DNA of 64,000 nucleotides from Chrysogorgia sp. JL179-B06 (GCA_035772405.1 JAYKKM010000263.1:6809001-6873000), one strand, 5' to 3'; positions 35,541 through 47,165 are shown, numbered from the stretch's first letter. The notes: generated from the letters alone by a model not told the origin. Translations and numbers: made by a program.

Positions 35541-35769
35541 AATACATATTCAAGGATATACAAAAGCTGAACAATTGCTAAATGTTTGAGTTTTTTGGCC
35601 TAAGCGATGGCTATATAAATAAAGTGCTTGTTCTTATTAAATATTTACTTATTATTACTAACAGTTTATTGCGCGACTTTTTTAGTGTGGACCGAGCGTG
35701 CGCACTGATCCGAGGTTCGCGCAAAAAACGGAGGTCCGATATATTTGGCCTCAAAAAAAGAACGTTTCA

Positions 35770-35995
35770 GCGGTCATGTGTATGGATGTGCTAGTACACA
35801 TTTGTTAGATTACCTTTCTTGTTCAGTTTTTAAAATAAAGATGAACAGATTTTATCTCACTTGCAGCTTACTTCACGGTTTTCGTACTATAGTTGTACCT
35901 TTTTATAAAGTTTTCAATTTCTTGCTGCATGCATGACTGTCTAATTCCTCTTCGACTTTTCCATTGTACTGTGTGTACTTTCGAATTCGTCAAAA
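35770..35995 (+). repeat. dispersed repeat, copy 2
   Basis: Plus-strand partner of 12080-12310. Confidence 0.6.
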
Positions 35996-36299
35996 TTCGC
36001 ATTCTAGTAGTGTATTTTGTCGCTCAAGGTTTAACTGAGAGAAAAAATTACAACGAGTAAACAAGATCATATTAAAAATTGATTTTCTGATATTTTGAAG
36101 AGTTTTGTTGCGGACATTTTGTGTCCTTGAACTTTTAGGACGTCAAAATCACAATTCGATCCCGTGCAGGTCATTACGGAGAAATCTGCACATGATGTGC
36201 CCAACCTTATTGAGTAACTTACCGGAAGTAACACTGGCTATATAAACATTATAAAAATTATTTACCGAAGTGGCGGGGGTGAATAGTATTACTTATTGG

Positions 36300-36430
36300 A
36301 TTTCTCTGAGCCCAATATTACAAAATATTTAAGTTGAGAATTCAATATTGGGCGAGACCGAAGGTCGAGCCTAATATTGCAAGATATTTTGTAATATTGG
36401 GCGAAGATGAATCCAATAGGTGTTTTATTA
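36300..36430. repeat. inverted repeat around CCCAATATTACAAAATATTT
   Basis: Left GAGCCCAATATTACAAAATA and right TATTTTGTAATATTGGGCGA form a stem. A related block occurs at 40370-40560. Confidence 0.55.
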
Positions 36431-36491
36431 TATCGAACAAAATCTGGATCGATTCCTAACATTGTAAAATCTAATAACTTGCGGTACCAAG

Positions 36492-38738
36492 CAGGGGCGG
36501 ATCTAGGATTTTTTTTACCTCAGTCAAATTTCTGTGAAGTGAAATAGTAAGGGGGTACGGGGGCATTCCCCCCCGGAAAATTTTTATATTCGGGGTCTCT
36601 GAAATGGCATTTCCTGCATTCTGAGAGCACTTTGGAACAAAATTTAAAGGTCTCAAATAGCGATTTTTTTAATAGTGTTAATTTAATTTAGAAAAACATT
36701 TGGTCCAAATGTGGACTAGTTTCATTTTGCATGTAATTTTTCTGTACGTCAGCAAAAATAAGATTATTTTGATACTGAGTAATGAAAAGAAGAAAACATT
36801 ATGTCATGTGAACACAGTGGCAGGGAAAAACAAAAGCTACTGTATAGAACAATTGACCTGGCTGTTTTGCTCTATATAAGAGCTCATTAGTATGCTTAGG
36901 AAACACTAAAACCATAACACTTGTGTGTTTTAGTCAGTGAACCAACATGGATGGCCTGGTCCATTGGTAGAACTTGACCTATGTGGTGGACCCAAAGCTA
37001 TCTGGTTTTAAGGTGCCAGAAACCCACCTTTCACACCTGGTTAGAAGAGGGAGACCATATGGGATTGGGATATTTAATGCATGTGAAGTTGCTCAGTTTT
37101 CCACACCATCCTCATATTAAACCATATACCAAACTGGAATTCATTAATCAATATTTATTGCATGAAAAGTTTGCATTAGGAAAAGTTCAATAGATGTCAG
37201 CAGACTCTACCAATACCAATGAAACCGAGCTGTATAAACAGTTTCCAGCAGCTTCAGACCTATACTAGACATACGTTTCGCAATAACCCCCGCCCGCCTG
37301 TTCTCAATCTCGTACACAGAGCCAACCTAGAGTTTCATCCACCCCCTGCGGGATTTTACCCATCACTGGTCCCCAGACCTCGCACGCCGTGTATTTCACT
37401 GTTGAAGCACGGTGCATAGATGTTGAACGTTATCTCGGCCAATATTCAACCGATTTCAATTCTGAAAACAGATTTGGAATTACCAAGTCTAAATACATAA
37501 CATACGTGTGTATTATATTACGATAACGTGTATACATTTCGTAAAAACCTGTTTATGTAACTTCGTCGTATATTATTTTGAACGTTATCTCGGTCAATAT
37601 TTCACCGTTTTCAATTCTGAAAACAGATTTGGAATTACCGAGTCTAAATACATAATATTCGTGCCTATTATGTTACACAAACGTGTACGCCCTTCGTAAA
37701 AACCTGCTTATGTTATCATAGGACATATGTTATCATAGGATTATGATATCATAGGACATTGAAGAACTCATATTTCATATCGACTATACGGTCTCACTCT
37801 GAGACTACTGACTCAAATTTAAAGGCACAATCCAGTTCAAATATCAATAAAATCTAACGGGACTTGACCAAAGGCATTAGGCCGTGAGCATTTGAAATTC
37901 ATAACATTTGCCACGCAAAATGGCCGGCCCGTGGCAAGCGCGACATATGCTAATGTTGAGTCTTTGACATTCATGAATACTATAGCAGACAGCAAGACGC
38001 TACTGATAACATAGGCTAAGTTTTGACAGCTATTAAAGAAGAGTTTGTAGACTTGGAAGCCTCTGCAGAGGAGAGAGGACTTACCTTACAGCAACACAAG
38101 ACTTCCCTAGTTTCTTTACACTTGCATGCTGTGGAATATGAACATCTCGAGCCTAAATTTCTGCTCAAGAAGCTCGAAGTACTTCGAATTCAGTCATTCA
38201 AATGCTCCTCCAAAGAAACCAGTTGACGACTGCTTAATCTAAATGACATCGCTGCTCTGAAAATCAGATGCTACGCGTTCGAAAACGCTTAGAAAACTCA
38301 TGACCGATACAACAGCTAGTGTCCAAAGTGAGCTTCGTAGAATAAATTAAATCCTCAGCAGATCAGTCAGAATAATTAATATCAACGCAGGAGCCAATCA
38401 GATGGCTTATATTCCAGAGACATTTCAGTCAGATCAGTCAAAATGACGTCAGATCAGTCAAAATGACGTAACACTGAGTTGCGTCCAATCAAATTGCTCT
38501 GCAGATCAGTCAAAATGGAGGGCAAATCAGTCAACCGCGTTAACGCGGGCTCTGGGAACGAGATGGAGCAGTCCGGCCGCTCATTTCCGGTTGACCCACT
38601 TCCGACTAACAAAATACGCTGTTTGGATACAGATTGCGAAATCTTTACTGCGCCTGAAGGTAGGGTCGGATTTTTTCACGCTCGCAAATTTTTACGTCAG
38701 TCGCGTGACTGATTTGACTTACGCTAAATCCGCCCCTG
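36492..38738. mobile_element. hAT-like non-autonomous element, 2.25 kb, 8-bp TSD
   Basis: Starts CAGGGGCGGATCTAGG and ends CTAAATCCGCCCCTG, flanked by GTACCAAG at 36484-36491 and 38739-38746. No transposase-like frame is seen. It contains a copy of the CCCTCGCCC-ended element (37270-37740). A LINE begins immediately to the right of the target duplication. Confidence 0.92.
37270..37740 (+). mobile_element. copy of the CCCTCGCCC-ended family
   Basis: Carries GCCCGCCTGTTCT, CCCTGCGGGATTTTACCCAT, GGTCCCCAGACCTCGCACGC, then two units with AACGTTATCTCGG and CAGATTTGGAATTACC. Nested in the hAT-like element. Confidence 0.7.
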
Positions 38739-40015
38739 GTACCAAGTTAGTAGTTGTAGTTGATGGTGTAGTTTCTAGCGCTCTCCCAGTTTTATCCGGT
38801 GTACCACAAGGATCGATCTTAGGACCTCTACTATTTACGATTTATGTGAATGAACTACCCACTATAAATTCAGAAAGCAGCTCCATTTTCCTCTATGCAG
38901 ATGACACAAAGTGCTATAGAACCATCCACCAAACCGCTGATGCAATATCTCTACAAAACGATCTCAAACTTCTGCATGACTGGAGTAAGAAATGGTTTCT
39001 GAAATTCAATGAACTCAAATGCGAGTCTCTTTCTATTACAAGAAAGAAAAACCCGGTGTGCTTTGACTATAAGATGGGTAGCCACGTCCTTGGTTCTACA
39101 TCTACCCAGAAAGATCTTGGAGTGTTGGTGACTTCTGATCTCACGTGGAAATCACATACGTCCAATGCGGTCAGTAAAGCGAACAGAATACTTGGACTAT
39201 TGAAACGAAATACCAAGTCATTCAGCATTAGTTCAAAGAGATTGCTTTACCTATGCCAGTGAGATATGGTCTGGCCAATCAATTAATCAAATGAGAGATA
39301 TCGAGGGCGTCCAAAGGCGAGCCACAACATACATCCTTGGCATACCAAAGTTGTCCGCCGATTACAAAGTCAGACTAATAAAAACCAAACTTCTTCCGCT
39401 TTCATATTGGCACGAAATTAAGGACTTGCTTTTTCTTCATGGTTGCTCAAATGGAAAATACAACATCGATTTATCTAACTATCTTCCAAATCTACCGGTT
39501 AACCATCTCAGGCATTCAAATAAACATAATTTCAAAATACCAAAACCTCGGACTAAACATTTTCAAAAAAGTTTTTTCATAAGATCATCTAGACTTTGGA
39601 ACACACTCTCCGATCAAACAAAAGAAATTAACAAATATAGTCTCTTTAAAAATTATTTAAAATCAAGATACTTTGTCGCTCTCCAGAACACATTCAATAC
39701 TGATATTATTTCTACCTGGCGCTCAATATGTTTAAATTGTAATTCTGTCAGAGACCTTGAATCGCAGAACTTCAGTATTTGTTGTTAATATTAACTGTGC
39801 GAGCGTACGTGAGTGTGTGTGTTAGTATAATGTATTTGTTGTAATAAGTGATATAATAAGCGTATCACAGGCTGTGATATAGTAATATGTAAATGTTATA
39901 GTTATATATGTAATGTATTATGTATGTTTGTTAATTCTTAGGGTAAGACACCATGACTAGGGCTGAACATCCCTGTTGTGTCTTGCCTTGTGTATGTAAA
40001 CACGGAAACAAATTA
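38739..40015 (+). mobile_element. CR1/L2-like LINE 3' half
   Basis: Frame 1 (38740-39262) has LSGVPQGSILGPLLFTIYVN, YADDT and KDLGVLVTSDLTWKSH. Frame 2 (39260-39788) has YASEIWSGQ, GVQRRATTYILG, SYWHEIKDL, RSSRLWNTLSD and a terminal SICLNCNS. A small deletion near 39260 joins the frames. The 3' UTR ends in a GTAAGACACC...TTGTGTCTTGCC hairpin. The 5' end abuts the hAT target site. Confidence 0.88.
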
Positions 40016-40877
40016 AATAATGTTTAATTCTTCGCACGTAAACAGACAGTCAAGACTGTTCTTATGTTCTTCACTTATGTTCAAAACTGCTCCGTTTTTG
40101 TTTCTTTTTTTTATTTTTAACCGTTGTATTAATTATTTGGCATTTTTGCTTGGTTGTAAAGTTAATAAACAAATAAACAATAAATAAACAGTCAAAAGGT
40201 TGCTACTTGCTGGTCATCAAAAAGAATAACAAAAAAACTCGGAAAAACACATCACGTTCCGCGAGAAGTACTTCAACCAATGAAATTTCGATTGAGATAA
40301 AAGACACGCGAGTGACGTTGCTTTGCACGTGAACAGCTCGCGTAAACAGTCCAAAGGTTACTGCCCAATATGTAGCTGTACTACATCGTAAAATATTGGG
40401 CTGCCACGTGATGCTAATAGAGACAATTGATTGGTGGATTCTGTGTGAGTGTATAATAATTGGGGATATTTACCTAAACGCGAAGCGTCGAGATGAATAT
40501 CCGCCACTATTCACCGACACTTCGATGAATAATTGTCTTAGCATATTATATCAAAATAAGTCTATGAAAATTAGGGGGAAATTTAGTGTGAAAAATATTT
40601 AGCCAGTCAGCGTCGCGAAATGCAAGTCAAAGCTAAATTAAAAAATTCAATTAAAAAAAATTTATTTTTAATACTTAAAAACTTAGATTAAAATTAAAAA
40701 CTTCCAAAGATAATTTAAATAAAATACTTTGAATATATGGCCGGGAAAAAGTCTGAATACGAATAAAGCTTGTGATGTCAAATCGGGAACGAAAGTATTT
40801 TTGACGCACAAATCCTTTTTGTTTTCTTGTTGTGGAAGGTTGTGCAAAATTCTTCGTTTTTCGGAGTTTTCGGGCAA

Positions 40878-41104
40878 TGTCTACGTCTGGATCCGATTCA
40901 GACGAGAGTTCAACATCTGATGATTCGGATGTGGACCAATTTGTTGACTATGAGCTGGAGATTGAAGAACAAGACTCGCCTTCAGACAACCCATGTTTAT
41001 TTTATTTTATTTTATTAGCTTCACCATTGTGCAAAAAAACACCAAAAAAGAAACCTAACATAGATTACAGTACATTGTACTGTAATAAAACAATGGCAGG
41101 GTGA
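40878..41104 (+). CDS. unknown acidic ORF, possibly an exon
   Basis: Starts ATG and reads MSTSGSDSDESSTSDDSDVD, then FVDYELEIEEQDSPSDNP, a Ser/Asp-rich acidic N-terminus. It then runs into AT-rich low-complexity sequence and stops. Such starts occur in several transposase-derived and nuclear protein families. I do not recognise it and see no clear splice donor after PSDNP. Confidence 0.25.
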
Positions 41105-41376
41105 CAGCAACAGCATAGCCAATTACTGCAGACCCAGAATTTAAAAGCACATTTACAAATAATAATAATAAATAATTACTGTTAATTTAATAATAATACA
41201 CAACAACTGAAGCTCAGGAGGGCCGCAATACTCCATTTCTACACCACGCCAAGATTATTTATGATCAATATTTCATCATCAGAAGGTAAGGATCGAGATA
41301 ACCCAAACCAAGCCGACAGAAACACACCATTGCCGCCCCCCGGATCCACAGCCTTTCTATATTGATTAGTCTAATA

Positions 41377-41870
41377 TTAAGAACAACAAGTGATGGTATG
41401 GGTAATGCCACGAGACGAATTACACTTCAAGCAGATAGTTTTAAAGGATCTAGGATTATCACAGTTATAGGTATTTGCCAGGGATTTAAAATAGTATCTG
41501 AGCATGGTTGATCTGAATAAATTAAGGTTTGCATACATAGATTTAGTTTGTCGGCTAATGTGTTCCATATTCTGGTGGCTCCTATAAAGTACGATCTTTG
41601 GTAGGTAGTTGTTTTACATTTGCTTATTATGTACTTTGTAACGGTAGTGTTGCTTGAAGATCTAGTATATCTGCTGGTGGTACGTATACGTGGTATCTCG
41701 CGTGGTGCGACACACGGGTCTACAGTAACTAAGCCATGAGTTATTTTAAAGAAAAATACCATGTCTAAGTACTCATGCCAATAACAAATGGCAAGTAAGG
41801 ATGATGAAAGTAGCCTAGAGCTATATTTTATGTTGGAAAGACAAATATGGCTCTATGCCATATGATGGTG
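41377..41870 (-). mobile_element. LINE ORF2 C-terminal fragment
   Basis: The minus strand reads CYWHEYLDMVFFFKITHGLV, YFIGATRIWNTLAD and, in another frame, LRYYFKSLANTYN and KTICLKCNSSRG. It is the same LINE type as 38739-40015, in opposite orientation. Confidence 0.8.
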
Positions 41871-42458
41871 AACCTATTCCAACGAATTATTGGTTCAAAA
41901 TTATAAAAAAAACAAGAAGCTGATGAAATTCGTTTTGAAGCTCTTCAGAAAAGGTTAGACGTAGTGCAATTGTAGTAGATATCTGTTTAAAAAAACAAGT
42001 CCAGGTTGTGGTTTGTGCAATGTGAGAAGATTGGCTGTCAAGATGCACAATTCGCGCTTCGTCTGACTCTATTCCTTCAAGTTCGACACAGTTCGATGAT
42101 GTCGAAGCTTGTATGGTTGATTATCTGATTGTGATGGTTGGTATCTGCAACCCTTGAATCTTCTTCTTTTCTAATCTAATCTAACAAAGTAGTTTTGATT
42201 ACAGAGTCAGTTTTTGTGCAGTAAAGTAATACTAATAGTATCGCTCTTGCCGCTCTCCCCTAAAGTTCTTCATCATCATCATTGCATATGGATGGACAGG
42301 AATCACGCCTATGTCATATCCCGGCTTTGGAGATTTTACATAGTTATGATCTTTGGAATCTCTTGAGAAGAATTGTAAAATATCTTGTCGTGTAAATTTC
42401 ATTGTCCTGCCTTTTCCTTTCATTTTCCTGCCTTTGTCCTGCCTTTGCTATTGTGATT

Positions 42459-42662
42459 TACTATTCATAGAACACACAAAGACATTGCACAGTGATTCAA
42501 CAGTCAAATACAAAGAATTGAAAGTTTGGGAATTGAGCGAATTTTGTCTTAAACAGGCCTGCATTTCATAGTTCAGAGCCAAACTTTCTTTGTATTTCAC
42601 TGTTGAATCAAAGCCTTTGCATGTCCCTGCTTTGACGTCATCTCCTGTGAATAGTAAATCAA
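42459..42662. mobile_element. MITE, ATTTACTATTCA ends, copy 1
   Basis: Outer ends TTTACTATTCATAG and, reversed, TTTACTATTCACAGG. Inner arms are TGATTCAACAGTCAAATACA and its near reverse complement. Exon D of the acyltransferase gene lies about 210 bp to the right. Confidence 0.65.
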
Positions 42663-42872
42663 CTTTAGCAGGGGGGGAAGGCATGAAGATGAAATTTCGA
42701 ATGGCAAGATATATTACAAGTTTTCTTGGTAGAACATAAAGATTACGAATATGCAAAATCCCCAAACTCCAGATACGCACTTCAATCAAGAGAGCATTGC
42801 ACTTCAACTTGCATATTTTTGACATTTTTTAGATTTTACATACGAGAAAATGAATATAGCAATATATCCTAC

Positions 42873-42955
42873 CTTAAAGCAATTATTATCAGTATTGGAG
42901 AAACAGCAAACATTTGCATATCAGCTGCAAGATACCATGTCTGCATGACGCAACT
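42873..42955 (-). CDS. NRF-6-like acyltransferase, exon D
   Basis: 83 bp, starting in phase 0. The acceptor is CAACATTATAG and the donor AAG|GTAGGA. It encodes SCVMQTWYLAADMQMF followed by a hydrophobic run, matching the family motif C-x-x-W-x-WYLAnDMQFf-x-x-SP. It ends with AG, completed to Arg by the first A of the next exon. Too short to stand out as an open frame. Confidence 0.9.
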
Positions 42956-43289
42956 CTATAATGTTGAAAATATGTTGAAAATATATTAACACAATTAAAA
43001 AAAATTTAAGAATTACGTGAGGCAAAAACAGTAATTTAACTTGGCTATCCCATGTGTGGGCTTTTTATAAATTTATAATTTTGGTACTTTCTGATAGAAA
43101 TTGTTTTATATTATCATCTCAAATCATTAATAATTCATGACCGAAAACAAAGGAAATCAGCACTACAGACGGCGCTTCGGATATCAGAGGAAGAAATTAT
43201 ATAAATTAAGTCAACTTTCACCTCGATGTTCTTTTAAAATACTGATCTGATGTAATATGAATCACTGGAGGAAGAGTGTTTCATTCGGA

Positions 43290-43395
43290 TATCTAAAAAT
43301 CTCGAAGTTTGTTAAAAAACGTTGGCTTTGTCTCGGTTTTCAACAAACTTCTAGCTGTTCCAATATCCCGATGAAACACTCTTCCTCATGTTTTA
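43290..43395. repeat. palindrome with GAAACACTCTTCC ends
   Basis: GGAAGAGTGTTTCAT faces ATGAAACACTCTTCC, with AAGTTTGTT/AACAAACTT inside. A half copy lies at 15185-15250. Confidence 0.6.
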
Positions 43396-43449
43396 TATAT
43401 TGCACAAACTAAAGTTTCATATCTGATTCTTTTTCACTGCTAATATTAA

Positions 43450-43612
43450 TTTACTGTTCACACGAAGTGACGGCAACGACACGCAAACAGTTTGCAGAGT
43501 GATTCAATAGTAAAAGTGGCTGAATTGTTTCTAAACAGATCTGTTCAAAGTTCAGAGCAAACTCTCTTCGTATTTCACTGTCGAATCATGTGAATAGTAA
43601 ACCAACTTTAAC
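43450..43612. mobile_element. MITE, ATTTACTATTCA ends, copy 2
   Basis: Ends TTTACTGTTCACACG and, reversed, TTTACTATTCACATG. It shares TTCAGAGC and TTCGTATTTCACTGT with copy 1. Confidence 0.6.
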
Positions 43613-43711
43613 AATGAATGCCTACTTAATTTGAGTATTTTAAGTTGATTTGAATTCCTCAATCCAGTATTTTGTTCTTTGAAAAATCTATATTTTCGCG
43701 TCAATCAATAC

Positions 43712-43877
43712 CTCAATCAATTTGTCTGGATGGAAATTGTTGATGTATAACAAATTGGTCCACCAGTAATCCGAACAGGCAGAATAATCTCGCACAGTGT
43801 ACCACAATGGCCCATGACCGAGTAATTGTTGAAGGTTCGTTATGAATAAAATCGCAAACATGTAGGACGGGGTTAGC
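43712..43877 (-). CDS. NRF-6-like acyltransferase, exon C
   Basis: 166 bp. The acceptor is TTTTTTTACTTCAG and the donor GAG|GTATTG. The first G completes the Arg codon of RLTPSYM. The exon then encodes a hydrophobic helix (FAILFITNLQQLLG), GHGPLWY and YWWTNLLYINNFHP, a signature of the acyltransferase-3 domain of NRF-6 proteins. It ends on a codon boundary. A tRNA-SINE and a 31-bp minisatellite start about 40-130 bp upstream in the preceding intron. Confidence 0.92.
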
Positions 43878-43916
43878 CTGAAGTAAAAAAAATACAACGA
43901 GTTATTATAACATATT

Positions 43917-44010
43917 TCAGACGATACATCGACGATCGTCAAGCTCAAATCCTGAGTCCCGGACAGAGATCGAACCTGTAACCTCCTGATTACGTTTTGA
44001 ACTAGTACGC
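43917..44010 (-). mobile_element. SINE family 1 adjoining the 31-bp minisatellite
   Basis: Minus copy with AGACGATACATCGACGATCG, then GATCGAACCTGTAACC (B box in reverse). Its 5' flank GAACTAGTACGCATTGTAACC is the first unit of the tandem array that follows. Confidence 0.8.
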
Positions 44011-45020
44011 ATTGTAACCTTCGCTCTTTGAACTAGTACACATTGTAACCTTCTCTCTTTGAACTAGTACGCATTGTTACCTTCGCTCTTTGAACTAGTA
44101 CGCATTGTAACCTTCTCTCTTTGAACTAGTACGCATTGTAACCTTCTCTCTTTGAACTAGTACGCATTGTTACCTTCTCTCTTTGAACTAGTACGCATTG
44201 TAACCTTCTCTCTTTGAACTAGTACACATTGTAACCTTCTCTCTTTGAACTAGCTCGCATTGTAACCTTCTCTCTTTGAACTAGTACGCATTGTAACCTT
44301 CTCTCTTTGAACTAGTACGCATTGTAACCTTCTCTCTTTGAAACTAGTACGCATTGTAACCTTCTCTCTTTGAACTAGTACACATTGTAACCTTCTCTCT
44401 TTGAACTAGTTCGCATTGTAACCTTCTCTCTTTGAACTAGTACGCATTGTAACCTTCTCTCTTTGAACTAGTACGCATTGTAACCTTCTCTCTTTGAACT
44501 AGTACGCATTGTAACCTTCTCTCTTTGAACTAGTACGCATTGTAACCTTCTCTCTTTGAACTAGTACGCATTGTAACCTTCTCTCTTTGAACTAGTACGG
44601 ATTGTAACCTTCTCTCTTTGAACTAGTACGCATTGTTACCTTCTCTCTTTGAACTAGTTCGCATTGTAACCTTCTCTTTTTGAACTAGTACGCATTGTAA
44701 CCTTCTCTCTTTGAACTAGTACGCATTGTAACCTTCTCTCTTTGAACTAGTACGCATTGTAACCTTCTCTCTTTGAACTAGTACACATTGTAACCTTCTC
44801 TCTTTGAACTAGTTCGCATTGTAACCTTCTCTCTTTGAACTAGTACGCATTGTAACCTTCTCTCTTTGAACTAGTACGCATTGTAACCTTCTCTCTTTGA
44901 ACTAGTACGCATTGTAACCTTCTCTCTTTGAACTAGTACGCATTGTAACCTTCTCTCTTTGAACTAGTACGCATTGTAACCTTCTCTCTTTGAACTAGTA
45001 CGCATTGTAACCTTCTCTCT
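44005..45020. repeat. 31-bp minisatellite, about 32 copies
   Basis: Unit TTTGAACTAGTACGCATTGT plus AACCTTCTCTC. Very homogeneous, with a few variants (TACACA, TTCGCA, TGTTACC). In intron B-C of the acyltransferase gene, 130 bp from exon C. Confidence 0.97.
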
Positions 45021-45105
45021 ATATATATTCTTCTCTATATATATGTAATATATGTATATATATATATATATGTATATATATATGTATATATATATATATA
45101 TATAT
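45020..45105. repeat. (TA)n tract
   Basis: Short TA runs broken by TATATGTA, joining the minisatellite to a hammerhead-like segment. Confidence 0.9.
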
Positions 45106-45159
45106 AGGAAAGTGTTTTTAGTTTGACAACGAAAGAAGTAAATAACCACTCATTTAAGT

Positions 45160-45206
45160 TTGCTTATCGCACTAACGTTTTGACTTTATTAAGCTCTTCA
45201 GGTGCA
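45160..45206 (-). ncRNA. decayed hammerhead-like motif, intronic, sense
   Basis: On the minus strand: GCAC, CTGAAGA (45201-45195), a GCTT/AAGT stem, then CAAAACGTTA and GTGC. The stem I halves GCAC/GTGC pair. G12 of the GAAA box has become C. Related to 60279-60318. Confidence 0.45.
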
Positions 45207-45239
45207 TATGACATACGAGTGGTTTGCCTAGTATTTATA

Positions 45240-46500
45240 CATTATTAAGAATCAATATCATGCGTTACGTCATTACATTCCTAAGAAAGTAATTTTACTC
45301 TAACTATAATTATGGAATGCGTTTGTATTATTATGTTAATGCTATTGTTCTCTATTGATTTGTCGGTATGTTTTGCCGCCGTATGACATCATCGTTGGTT
45401 AAGATTCTAGTGATTTTAATTTAAGTCTGGTCGTAGAAAAACTATAATATCCTGTTCTTTAGATTCTCTAAATAATACGTTTATTTATGTTCTATCAGGC
45501 TATTTAGCATGCACAGATAATGCAAATCATCTCACACGTACACTGTCACGTGTTGTGCAAGTCACATTAAAATAAAATATGTATGTTTCTTTTATATACG
45601 ATCGGTGCACAGCAGTGTACCGTCTGATTTCCGATATATCCGTGCAGTCGAATACAATTCGAATAAGACGTCAAATAAAATTCCTCTATATTAGTACTAT
45701 GAGTAGTTCATTTAATTTGAAATAAGATCCTAAAGACTCTTACAAATCACAAGACATAATGAACCTTTCCAATAAAATATAAACATGTTTACAAACAGTT
45801 TGGTAGTTGTAATCTGACAAAAAATACGTAATTTGTATAAAATCATTCTTCAGACAATCCTGGACAAAATTATGTGGACAACGCAAAACATACAACGTTA
45901 ATTACCTGCTTTCTTTTTATTGCCCAATTGTCACATCAATGTTGTGTTATTCCACGATAAACAAAAACAAATTTCAATCAGTTTTTGCGCGTGTAGATTC
46001 ACCAACATTGCCTAGGGGGAGGGGAGACCGTGTTTTGTTGGTTCCAAGTAAAATTATTTTAATAATGCAAAAAGCACGGCGCAGTGTCCACATGAATTTT
46101 GTCCAGGATTGTACTCGCTCACAGTCAAATTAATTGAAAAGGCATAAAATAGTTGAAATTTTTCGTTATCCTAAATGAAAATATACCAGATATACAAGTA
46201 GGACAAAATACCAGATATAAGTATGACAAACTCACACAAAAAATTTCGTTTTTCGAAATAATTTTCTATAAATAGTGAACATAAGTTAGTTTCTACTACT
46301 AGATTATTCGATCACATGGACCAATCGTTAACTATCACCTCATACAAATTGCGAGATCATAATCTATTTGTGGTATAGAAAAACGACGCAGACAATCAAA
46401 ACAGACCTTTTCAAAATGATATTTTGTATCTAAATATACAACTTATCTATAATTCCACTACATGAACTACCGAGCCTCATGAACTTCATGAAAATATATT
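45240..46500. other. intronic, no element recognised
   Basis: AT-rich, with no coding or clear inverted termini seen. Confidence 0.35.
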
Positions 46501-46520
46501 TAAAAAAAATATTTGTATAC

Positions 46521-46613
46521 CTCCAAAATCGATGGAAATAGAATTTAAACCAGTTTATTTTCCCGTTATTTTTCTCCTGCTTCTTCAAGTTCACATACAT
46601 CACAAGAAGACCA
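46521..46613 (-). CDS. NRF-6-like acyltransferase, exon B
   Basis: 93 bp, 1+90+2 bases. The acceptor is CTTGTTTTCAG and the donor AG|GTATAC. It encodes the rest of the first transmembrane helix (GLLVMYV), a charged loop (NLKKQEKNNGKINW) and FYFHRFW. Together with the next exon this reads HRFWRLTPSYM, the most diagnostic NRF-6 motif. The upstream intron is 12.4 kb and holds two RLE retrotransposons, a LINE 3' end, several MITEs and a RecQ-like fragment. Confidence 0.9.
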
Positions 46614-46644
46614 CTGAAAACAAGAAGAACAATTTGGTGTTACA

Positions 46645-47085
46645 TGAGGTTCAATTCCTGTTCGGAACTTGGAAACATTTTCTGACGATTTGCGCCTGAC
46701 GATCCGAAAACGTTACACCACGGGCGGAGAGGGGAGTGAGTACGCCATTTATCCTGGTCAGCGGCGAACAGTCGTCTTCTGGACGATCCTTTTCTTAGTA
46801 TTAAGGTTAGTAATAGGATTTTTACTTAGCTTTCCTGTGTCGCAGGGGTTATGGTTAGAAAACCCATTGGGCGGGGCGTTAGGATCTAAGTTGTTTTCGG
46901 GTTCGCATGCAGTTCTATGATAATATAATTATTATCGTAAAGGCATCTCTTGAGACACTAAAAAATATCGTCCAGAAGACGATTGCTTGCCGCTGACCGG
47001 GATAAATGGCGTGCTCACCCTCCCTCTCCGCCCGTGGTGTAACGTTTCCCCTGACGATCGCCCATGTATCGTCTGTCTATCCCAA
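46645..47085 (+). mobile_element. SINE family 1 split by a long-TIR MITE
   Basis: The left part has GGTTCAATTCCTGTTCGG and CCTGACGATC; the right part resumes with CTGACGATCGCCCATGTATC. The split is explained by the next entry. Confidence 0.75.
46705..47050. mobile_element. MULE-like MITE, about 85-bp TIRs, 9-bp TSD
   Basis: Arms read GAAAACGTTACACCACGGGC and, reversed, GGAAACGTTACACCACGGGC. Both run on to GATCGTCCAGAAGACG-like inner ends. It is flanked by CTGACGATC on both sides (46696-46704 and 47051-47059). Long TIRs with 9-bp duplications are typical of Mutator-like elements. The centre has GGTTAG-type words. A fragment of the same family lies at 24535-24570. Confidence 0.85.
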
Positions 47086-47165
47086 TCTCGTAGCCAGAGC
47101 CTGCATTCCTTTTGGCCTGCGCCAAGAAACGGAGGCTCTGGGGAACTCCGATGAAACTCGTCATT
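47084..47165 (+). repeat. dispersed repeat (GAGCCTGC...GAGGCTCTGG)
   Basis: Shares CCAGAGCCTGC and CCAAGAA-CGGAGGCTC with a reverse copy at 47815-47915. Confidence 0.6.

Noticed and set aside
44005..45020. CRISPR-like array
   Set aside because: 31-bp units are directly abutting with no spacers, in a eukaryotic intron; a minisatellite.
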